From contig DASYQV010000241.1 of NCBI GenBank assembly GCA_036005125.1, forward strand, positions 1-11,125: a stretch of DNA of 11,125 nucleotides. Direction: 5' to 3'. Numbering within the stretch: position 1 is the first letter of the stretch; each line of letters opens with the position of its first letter. Under the pieces are notes generated by a model. The model was not told the origin of the DNA. It saw nothing but the letters and a program-made list of their open reading frames with translations, and did no database searches. Below, piece by piece: positions 6,182-11,125 of the stretch. This DNA is from DASYQV01 sp036005125 (GTDB lineage Bacteria; Acidobacteriota; Vicinamibacteria; Vicinamibacterales; UBA2999). A program made the translations under genes and the position numbers.

Positions 6182-6333
6182 TCGTGATTCGTGATTTTCA
6201 AATCACGAATCGCGAATACTAACAACGTACCCTCTCGCCAGCCGTGGCTCTCCGGAGTCGCGGCTTTTTTATTTGTGATTTGTGAATTGTGATTTGCGAT
6301 TTGATTCGTAATTCAAATCACGAATCACGAATG
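6182..6333. repeat. AT-rich GTGATTC/GAATCAC repeat cluster
   Basis: ATTCGTGATTT (6187-6197) and AAATCACGAAT (6200-6210) form an 11-bp perfect hairpin with a 2-nt loop. A second block (6271-6333) repeats GTGATTTGTGAATT on one side and CAAATCACGAATCACGAAT on the other. The two blocks bracket the terminator between the convergent D,D-peptidase and fdhE genes. The base composition is far more AT-rich than the surroundings. These are probably short dispersed repeats. They also supply the sequence close to the end of fdhE. Confidence 0.6.
6241..6270 (+). terminator. Rho-independent terminator of the D,D-peptidase gene
   Basis: GCCGTGGCTC (6241-6250) pairs with GAGTCGCGGC (6255-6264) over 10 positions, including two G-U pairs. 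It closes a TCCG loop and is followed directly by six T residues (6265-6270). Confidence 0.85.
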
Positions 6334-6341
6334 AATGGCGA

Positions 6342-7277
6342 TCATGCCGAGTAGCCTCTCTGAATCGCGGCGGCATCGAGCGGCAGCGTCGCGACCGAAT
6401 CGACCATCGGCATGACAGGTCTCGTCGCGCGCCGGCCGTCGTAGGCTTTCAGATACTTGTGGCAGACATCGCAGGCATAGACGCGGTACTGGCCATCCGG
6501 CGTCGCAAACGAGGTGATACGCGAGCGGTCGCTGTTGAGACAGAAGGGACAGGTCAGCGGTTCGAACTTCCAGCGGAGCGTGCAGCGGCTGCAAATCAGG
6601 TGTCGTTCGGCAGCCGGAGTGATCACGGAGAGATCAGGGTCGCCTCCGCACAATGCGCAGTAGCCGTGAGTCCAGAACGACAGGTCGGCGCGCTGCAGGA
6701 CCTCGGCGCACCGGGAGAGGAACGGACGCATGGCAAGCGTCAGCACTTGATCGAGCATGCCGCCCTCGTCCCCAGCGCCGCCCGAGGGCGACATCGCCCC
6801 GACCGCCGCCGATGCCGTCGCTCCTCGACTCGCGCTCGGGGCGCCCTGAGCAACGTCGAAGGGCGCGTGGCGGTCGGCGACACGGCGGTACCACTCACCA
6901 GCGACCGTGAGCAGCTTCATGTCGCGGCCGATCGTCTGGACGCTGGCGTAGTCGACGTCGTCGAGCGCGCCATGCCGGCGCAGCACGTCGGCGGTTTGAC
7001 GGACGAGCAGCCGGAGGTCGGTGAGATCGATGGGGATCTCCTCGAACCGCACGAGCGGCCGCCCCTCCGCTTCGTGGCGCGACATTTTTTCCCGGGTCAG
7101 CTCGAACCAGGGAAGCGGGATCCGCGGTTGAACCCGCCGGTGGAGCTCGAGGAGCGCCAGGTGCATGTCGACTGCATCCTCCAACTCCGGGTGCTGCGCC
7201 TTGATTGCGCGCAGCGCGGTGACCTCGCGAGATTCCGCGCGGGCGCTGCGAACGGGCCGGTGAGTCGGGTCCGACAT
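6342..7277 (-). CDS. fdhE: Formate dehydrogenase accessory protein FdhE
   Basis: This cytoplasmic protein is needed for assembly or activity of molybdenum/tungsten formate dehydrogenases and is a rubredoxin-like iron protein in characterised cases. Its 311 residues match the FdhE length. The C-terminal half has four CxxC motifs: GYCALCGG (Cys207, 210), CSRCTLRW (229, 232), CPFCLNSD (243, 246) and CDVCHKYLK (269, 272), with the typical spacing and flanks. The N-terminal half is helical and has the expected PLPWFEL motif (about 55-61). Residues about 138-173 form a low-complexity Ala/Ser/Gly stretch with no FdhE counterpart that I know of; part of it is encoded by repeat-like DNA (6820-6866). 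No formate dehydrogenase gene is in the window. It is convergent with the D,D-peptidase gene and divergent from glgA. The ATG at 7277 has a weak GGTCGG ribosome site, so a nearby start cannot be excluded. Confidence 0.93.
   Translation of the reverse strand: MSDPTHRPVRSARAESREVTALRAIKAQHPELEDAVDMHLALLELHRRVQPRIPLPWFELTREKMSRHEAEGRPLVRFEEIPIDLTDLRLLVRQTADVLRRHGALDDVDYASVQTIGRDMKLLTVAGEWYRRVADRHAPFDVAQGAPSASRGATASAAVGAMSPSGGAGDEGGMLDQVLTLAMRPFLSRCAEVLQRADLSFWTHGYCALCGGDPDLSVITPAAERHLICSRCTLRWKFEPLTCPFCLNSDRSRITSFATPDGQYRVYACDVCHKYLKAYDGRRATRPVMPMVDSVATLPLDAAAIQRGYSA
6820..6866. repeat. REP/MITE-like palindromic repeat inserted in frame within fdhE
   Basis: The segment contains CCTCGACTCGCGCTCGGGG (hairpin CCTCGA/TCGGGG) and CCCTGAGCAACGTCGAAGGG (hairpin CCCT/AGGG with a tandem GA mismatch, then G-C). 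This general CCCTGAGC...GTCGAAGGG form is, to my knowledge, a frequent dispersed repeat of GC-rich bacteria, and it usually lies between genes. Here it encodes about residues 138-153 of FdhE (near FDVAQGAPSASRGAT) without disrupting the frame. Confidence 0.6.
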
Positions 7278-7300
7278 CCGACCGATTTTACACGCGGAGA

Positions 7301-7425
7301 CGTGGCCGCATCTTTAGAGAGATGCAGGCGCCGGGTCCAAGACCCGGCCTACGGATGTCTGTGTACGTAGGCCGCATCTTTAGATGCGGCCCACTGGCAG
7401 GCGGCGGGTCTAGAGACCCAGCGTC
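7301..7425. repeat. Cluster of palindromic REP-like repeats between fdhE and glgA
   Basis: Four hairpin-forming units follow each other. GCATCT/AGATGC is at 7308-7325. GCCGGGTC/GACCCGGC with a CAA loop is at 7330-7348. The perfect GCCGCATCT-TT-AGATGCGGC is at 7371-7390. GGGTCT/AGACCC is at 7406-7419. CTACG/CGTAG (7349-7353 and 7366-7370) encloses the middle spacer. They lie in the divergent intergenic region; the same types recur at 1817-1885. No regulator site is identified; they look like mobile small repeats. Confidence 0.7.
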
Positions 7426-7491
7426 TACGCTGTTTTTTCCAGTTCCGCGATCTCCGGACCTGCGCCCGGTGTATGTTGGGATCACTTGCCG

Positions 7492-8928
7492 ATGAGGATC
7501 CTGATGGTGGGGTCTGAGGCCGTGCCCTATGTCAAAACAGGCGGCCTGGCCGACGTGCTCGGTGCCCTCCCGCGAGCGCTCGTTCGACTCGGACACGATG
7601 TCGATGTCGTCATCCCGCGCTACCGATCGATTCGCGTTGCCGAGCCTATGGGACAGCTGACGGTTCCTGTGGGCCCGCAGTCGGTTGACGCACGGGTTCT
7701 CGCTACGCACGATGATGGGGTCCGGTTCGTTTTCATCGACCAGCCCCGATACTTCGATCGCGAATTCCCATACGGCGTTGGCAACGAAGACTATCCGGAT
7801 AACGCGGAACGGTTCGCGTTCCTGTGTCGCGCCGCGCTCATGTGGGCCGCAAGCACGGGCTCTGCCTACGCTGCAGTACACGCCCACGACTGGCAGGCCG
7901 GCCTCGTGCCGGTGCTGCTCGCCCTCGAATTCGCGGGTCACCCGACGCTTGCTGGCGCTGGCACCGTCTTTACCATTCACAACCTGGCGTATCAGGGACT
8001 GTTCAGCGCCGACTGGCTTCCCCGACTGGGTCTCGGCTGGGAGCTCATGCACGTGAACGCCTTGGAGTACTGGGGCCGCGTCAGCTATCTCAAGGGCGGT
8101 ATTACCTATAGCCGCCTCATCACCACCGTGAGCCCCCGCTACGCCCGGGAAATCCAGACGCCGGCGTTGGGCTTTGGCTTCGACGGGATTCTGCGGCAGC
8201 ATTCGGCCGATCTAGTGGGTATCCTCAACGGGATCGATTACGATCAGTGGGATCCGGAACGAGACGTGCACCTTCCTGAGTCATTCAGCGTGTCCAATCT
8301 GAGTGGGAAACGCGCAGCCAAGCGGGTGCTGCTCGAGACATACGGCCTGGCTGTGGACGACTCGACACTCAACCGGCCGCTCGTTGGGTTGGTGTCACGA
8401 CTGGTCGATCAGAAGGGATTCGATCTTCTGGCTGCCGTCGCCGACGAACTGCCTCGACTGGACGCCTCATTCGTCCTGCTCGGCTCAGGCGAACGTCGGT
8501 ACGAAGATCTCTGGCGGGCATTGGCCAGCCGGTATCCGGATCGGATTGGCGCGAGGATGGGCTTCGACGAGCCGCTGGCTCATCTGATCGAGGGAGGGTC
8601 GGATCTCTTCTTGATGCCGTCCCGCTTCGAGCCGTGTGGGTTGAATCAGATGTACAGCCTCCGCTATGCAACCGTTCCGGTGGTGCGGGCGACCGGGGGG
8701 CTGGTCGACACGGTACGAAACTACGATCCGCGGACGGGCATGGGGAACGGATTCATGTTCGAAGAGTACTCGCCGCTGGCACTGCTGGCCACGCTGCGAC
8801 GGGCGCTCGAGGTTTACGCGCACAAAGACATCTGGCGCGGCATCCAGCTCGCCGGCATGAGGGAAGACAACTCGTGGGATGCGCGGGCACGCGACTACGT
8901 GCGCGCGTACGAAAACGCGGCAGCATAG
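7492..8928 (+). CDS. glgA: Glycogen (starch) synthase, ADP-glucose dependent, GT5 family
   Basis: GlgA adds glucose from ADP-glucose (or UDP-glucose) to growing alpha-1,4-glucan chains in the cytosol. The 478 residues from ATG 7492 match the family length. Visible motifs are KTGGLADVLG (15-24, ADP-glucose binding), HAHDWQAGL (130-138), FTIHNLAYQG (160-169), YLKGGITYS, NGIDYDQWDPERD (246-258), GLVSRLVDQKG (299-309) and RFEPCGLNQMYSL (378-390, with the active-site Glu380), then GGLVDTV (402-408), the GT-B fold signature set. A TTG two codons upstream (7486) is in frame. ATG 7492 is preferred because homologs begin with MRILMV. The Shine-Dalgarno sequence is not clear. No glgB, glgC or glgP is next to it, so it is not part of a glg operon here. 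A GC hairpin follows at 8993-9009. Confidence 0.95.
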   Translation: MRILMVGSEAVPYVKTGGLADVLGALPRALVRLGHDVDVVIPRYRSIRVAEPMGQLTVPVGPQSVDARVLATHDDGVRFVFIDQPRYFDREFPYGVGNEDYPDNAERFAFLCRAALMWAASTGSAYAAVHAHDWQAGLVPVLLALEFAGHPTLAGAGTVFTIHNLAYQGLFSADWLPRLGLGWELMHVNALEYWGRVSYLKGGITYSRLITTVSPRYAREIQTPALGFGFDGILRQHSADLVGILNGIDYDQWDPERDVHLPESFSVSNLSGKRAAKRVLLETYGLAVDDSTLNRPLVGLVSRLVDQKGFDLLAAVADELPRLDASFVLLGSGERRYEDLWRALASRYPDRIGARMGFDEPLAHLIEGGSDLFLMPSRFEPCGLNQMYSLRYATVPVVRATGGLVDTVRNYDPRTGMGNGFMFEEYSPLALLATLRRALEVYAHKDIWRGIQLAGMREDNSWDARARDYVRAYENAAA

Positions 8929-8992
8929 GCGGATCCGTTATGCGGACGAAAGCGGGAGGGTTCTGCTCGTTGTGGGACCGCATGACCGTCTA

Positions 8993-9009
8993 GGCGCGCG
9001 CGGCGCGCC
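8993..9009. repeat. GC hairpin between glgA and trxA
   Basis: GGCGCGC (8993-8999) and GCGCGCC (9003-9009) form a perfect 7-bp stem with a GCG loop. There is no U-tract. It may weakly end glgA transcription; this is a guess. Confidence 0.35.
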
Positions 9010-9090
9010 AGGAGATAGTGGAATCAGCCAAGCCGCTCTGCGGTGAGTCAGGCAGGGCACGCTTGGCTGTTCAGACAGGGGACAGAGAGC

Positions 9091-9462
9091 ATGGCATCGG
9101 ACAAAGTGATGACGTTCACCGACACCAACTTCGAGACCGAAACCCGCGCTGGAGTCGTGCTCGTCGACTTCTGGGCTGAATGGTGCGGTCCGTGTCGCCG
9201 GCTGGCGCCCACGGTCGACGCGCTCGCGGCGGATTTCGACGGACGGGTGAAGGTCGGCAAGCTGAACGTGGATGACAACCCCAACGTCGCGGGACGGTTT
9301 CAGATCCGCGGCATCCCGACGCTGCTGCTGTTCAAGAACGGCCAGCTCGAGGAGACGGTTGTCGGTCTGGCTGGCAAGGAAGACCTCGCGCGGATGATCG
9401 AGCGTCATCTCGACCGTCCGGTGGAGACCGAGCCTCAGGAAGTCGCCAGAGCCCAGAAATAA
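9091..9462 (+). CDS. trxA: Thioredoxin
   Basis: This cytosolic dithiol carrier is reduced by thioredoxin reductase and donates electrons to peroxiredoxins, ribonucleotide reductase and others. The 123 residues include the active site WAEWCGPCRRLAP (Cys32, Cys35), VLVDFWAEWCGPC on a beta-strand and helix start, NVDDNPNVAGRFQIRGIPT with the conserved cis-Pro, and the LLLFKNG strand. A short charged tail (DRPVETEPQEVARAQK) extends slightly past the usual 105-110 residues. ATG 9091 is chosen because the thioredoxin fold starts there, although the frame is open to GTG 9043. It stops 5 nt before trxB, so the two form an operon. It could feed peroxiredoxins in general, but the Sec-peroxiredoxin of this window is predicted exported, so a direct link is not shown. 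Confidence 0.95.
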   Translation: MASDKVMTFTDTNFETETRAGVVLVDFWAEWCGPCRRLAPTVDALAADFDGRVKVGKLNVDDNPNVAGRFQIRGIPTLLLFKNGQLEETVVGLAGKEDLARMIERHLDRPVETEPQEVARAQK

Positions 9463-9467
9463 TCCTC

Positions 9468-10430
9468 ATGTCTGGCGATCGCAAGGTCATCATCCTCGGA
9501 TCCGGTCCGGCGGGGCTGACCGCTGCGCTCTACACGGCGCGCGCGAACCTGGCGCCGTTACTCGTCGAGGGGCTCGAGGCGGGCGGGCAGCTGATGCTGA
9601 CCACGATGGTCGAGAACTGGCCGGGGTTTGCCGACGGCATCATGGGTCCGGACCTGATGGCGGCGATGCGCCAGCAGGCGGCGCGCTTCGGCACCGAGAT
9701 GGTGCAGGGCGACGTGACGAACGTCGATCTGCAGCATCGCCCGTTCTCGCTCATGCTGTCCGACGGTCGCGTGCTGACGTGCGACACCCTGATCATTGCC
9801 ACGGGCGCCTCGGCGCGCTGGCTCGAGATCGGCTCCGACCGCAAGCTCGCCGGCCGCGGCGTATCGACCTGCGCCACGTGCGACGGCTATTTTTTCCGCG
9901 GGCGTCCGATTGCCGTGGTGGGCGGTGGCGATTCGGCCATGGAAGAGGCCATCTACCTGACGAAGTTCGCGTCCAAGGTCTCGGTGGTCCATCGCCGCTC
10001 GTCGCTTCGTGCGTCGAAGATCATGCAGGACAAGGCATACGCCAACCCGAAGATCGACTTCATCTGGAACGGCGAGGTCATCGAGGTCAAGGATCTCGAC
10101 AAAGGCGAGGTCAGCTCGATTGTCGTCCGCGACCTTACGACGGGTGCCGTACAAGAGTTGCCGGTCGACGGGCTCTTCATTGCGATCGGCCACACGCCGA
10201 ACACGCATCTCTTCAGGGGCCAGCTCCAGCTCGATGCGCAGGGCTACATCATCACGCACGACGGCACACGGACGAGCGTGCCCGGCGTCTTTGCCGCTGG
10301 CGACGTGCAGGATCACGTCTATCGGCAAGCGATCACCGCTGCCGGTTCAGGGTGCATGGCGGCAATCGACGCGGAGCGCTATCTGGAGGGTCTGCCGCAG
10401 CACATGGGCGAAGCGCAGACCGTTGCGTGA
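9468..10430 (+). CDS. trxB: Thioredoxin reductase (NADPH)
   Basis: This low-molecular-weight flavoprotein transfers electrons from NADPH through FAD and an internal disulfide to thioredoxin. The 320 residues match the family. FAD-binding ILGSGPAGLTAALYTARA is at 9-26. The redox-active CATC is at 135-138 (STCATCDGYFF). The NADPH-binding VGGGDSAMEEA is at 151-161, with VHRR at 174-177. The FAD C-terminal motif FAAGDVQD is at 275-282, with AAGSGCMAA at 291-299. The catalytic pair is the ordinary Cys-x-x-Cys, not Sec. ATG 9468 begins 5 nt after the trxA stop (9463-9467 TCCTC). The stop codon lies within a hairpin at 10425-10445. Confidence 0.96.
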   Translation: MSGDRKVIILGSGPAGLTAALYTARANLAPLLVEGLEAGGQLMLTTMVENWPGFADGIMGPDLMAAMRQQAARFGTEMVQGDVTNVDLQHRPFSLMLSDGRVLTCDTLIIATGASARWLEIGSDRKLAGRGVSTCATCDGYFFRGRPIAVVGGGDSAMEEAIYLTKFASKVSVVHRRSSLRASKIMQDKAYANPKIDFIWNGEVIEVKDLDKGEVSSIVVRDLTTGAVQELPVDGLFIAIGHTPNTHLFRGQLQLDAQGYIITHDGTRTSVPGVFAAGDVQDHVYRQAITAAGSGCMAAIDAERYLEGLPQHMGEAQTVA

Positions 10431-10445
10431 GCCGTTGGCTCACGC
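10425..10445 (+). terminator. Perfect hairpin over the trxB stop codon
   Basis: GCGTGAGCC (10425-10433) pairs with GGCTCACGC (10437-10445) across a GTT loop: nine perfect base pairs containing the TGA stop. No T-run follows, so it is at most a rho-dependent or processing hairpin. Confidence 0.45.
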
Positions 10446-10779
10446 CACGGTCGCGAGGTCAAAGGTCAAAGGTCAAAAGGCAAAGGTCAGGTCACGTCAA
10501 CCCTGCGCTTGGGACCTGAAACCTAGTGCCTCGACCGCGACATAGTGCTCCGCCGTTTGCAGCGAAACACGCGCCTTGGCCGTGGTGACACGCCGGATGT
10601 GGGACGATCAGCCGAGTCGACGATAGAGCTTCGGCGGCGTCGATGATGAGGGGGCGCTGCCCATGCCGTGCGCGGATGATCGCGTCCCGCGTGCGTGTTG
10701 GACCCGCGAACGCGCGAGAAACTCTGCACGTCGGGCACGCCCGACGTCGTGGAAAAAAGAAAGCGTGCAAGACCGGCGC
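10446..10779. other. Non-coding stretch with a 7-bp AGGTCAA repeat
   Basis: AGGTCAA is repeated about five times with slips (10456-10494). The rest has no convincing gene. A partial copy of the 21-bp repeat sequence seen further right may lie at 10584-10617 (GGTGACACGCCGGATG). A plus-strand frame opening at ATG 10663, with GAGGGGG upstream, runs into the repeat array and ends at 10905. It would encode an 80-residue peptide ending in Gly-Asn heptads, but the first half has no features, so it is not called as a gene. Confidence 0.45.
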
Positions 10780-11125
10780 GGAAACAGCGTGGACGACACG
10801 GGAAATGTCGCGGAGGCGACCGGCAACAGCACCGGGGAGCCCGGCAACACACCGGACGACGTGGGCAACGTGACGAGTGCCATCTCCCACAGCCGCGGCG
10901 CGTGAAGAAGCGTACCAACTACGACCTGGTAACGGCCAGCAGGGGCCCGGTAACGCGCCGGAGGACGTCGGCAACGTGCCACGTGGCATCTCCCACACCC
11001 GCGCCGCGTCAAGGAACGTACCAACTACGATCGGGTAACGGCCAACAGGTGCCCGGCAACGCGACAGAAGACGTCGGCAACGTGCCGAGTGCCATCTCCC
11101 ACACCCGCACCAGCGTCGAGCAACG
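10780..11125 (+). repeat. Hierarchical tandem repeat: 21-bp units within a 106-bp higher-order unit
   Basis: From 10780 the sequence divides into 21-bp units, most beginning GG(T/C/A)AAC. Later the pattern is a five-unit block: GG-AAC, GG-AAC, GGCAACGTG, TCCCAC and AGGAACGTACCAACTACGA. The last unit has 22 bp, so the block is 106 bp. The sequence CATCTCCCAC recurs at 10881, 10987 and 11093, exactly 106 bp apart, and TACCAACT recurs at 10913 and 11019. Three blocks are visible (10822-10927, 10928-11033, 11034 to the window end). In the plus frame the units would encode heptads such as GNAPEDV and GNVPSAI, but 106 is not a multiple of 3 and a TGA interrupts, so continuous translation fails. It continues past the window edge. 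Confidence 0.85.

Noticed and set aside
7301..7425. Palindrome cluster as a CRISPR array or operator
   Set aside because: Units differ in sequence and spacing, there are no uniform spacers, and the same motifs occur at another unrelated site.
9468..10430. Thioredoxin reductase as a selenoprotein like the mammalian enzyme
   Set aside because: It is the short bacterial type with an intact CATC and no in-frame TGA before its stop.
10492..11024. Minus-strand open frames over the repeat array as a secreted repeat protein
   Set aside because: Frames change between 106-bp blocks, no start signal was found, and open frames are expected in a GC-rich repeat.

Overview
The window is GC-rich bacterial chromosome. 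The best guess at source is an acidobacterium of the Vicinamibacteria/Luteitalea type. This is inferred from three things: the N-terminal fragment of an acidobacterial-style TonB-dependent receptor (TLTSTVSGVIRDTQGGVLPG), the many small palindromic and tandem repeats between genes, and an FdhE-bearing genome that also appears to decode UGA as selenocysteine. No rRNA, tRNA, integrase, insertion sequence or CRISPR array was seen.

Layout: 118-1020 (-) is a LysR regulator. 1174-1758 (-) is an exported peroxiredoxin whose catalytic cysteine codon is an in-frame TGA (1501-1503), followed by a good bacterial SECIS-like hairpin (1466-1486). A conventional gene caller would split it into two ORFs. 1759-2690 is mostly non-coding, with palindromic repeats and one possible 75-residue Cys/His-rich ORF (1998-2225, -). 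2588-2616 is a sigma70-like promoter. It is followed by the 5' fragment of a TonB-dependent receptor gene (2691-2945), which runs in frame into a secreted M20 metallopeptidase (2946-4196, +). 4299-4910 (-) is an uncharacterised membrane protein whose 3' end lies in CACGAAG repeats. 5107-6177 (+) is a PBP7-like D,D-peptidase with a strong extended -10 promoter and a rho-independent terminator. 6342-7277 (-) is fdhE, with a repeat-like sequence inside its coding region. 7310-7420 is a cluster of palindromic repeats. 7492-8928 (+) is glgA. 9091-9462 and 9468-10430 (+) are a trxA-trxB operon. From about 10780 to the window end there is a hierarchical tandem repeat (21-bp units nested in a 106-bp unit).

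The functional theme, partly inferred, is redox and selenium: a selenocysteine peroxiredoxin, thioredoxin with its reductase, and FdhE, which matures formate dehydrogenases (often selenoproteins). The remaining genes are housekeeping (glycogen synthesis, cell-wall remodelling, peptide hydrolysis). The most notable item is the selenoprotein gene. Sec-containing peroxiredoxins are known as a class, so the novelty lies in this particular exported, proline-linked form rather than in the idea itself.
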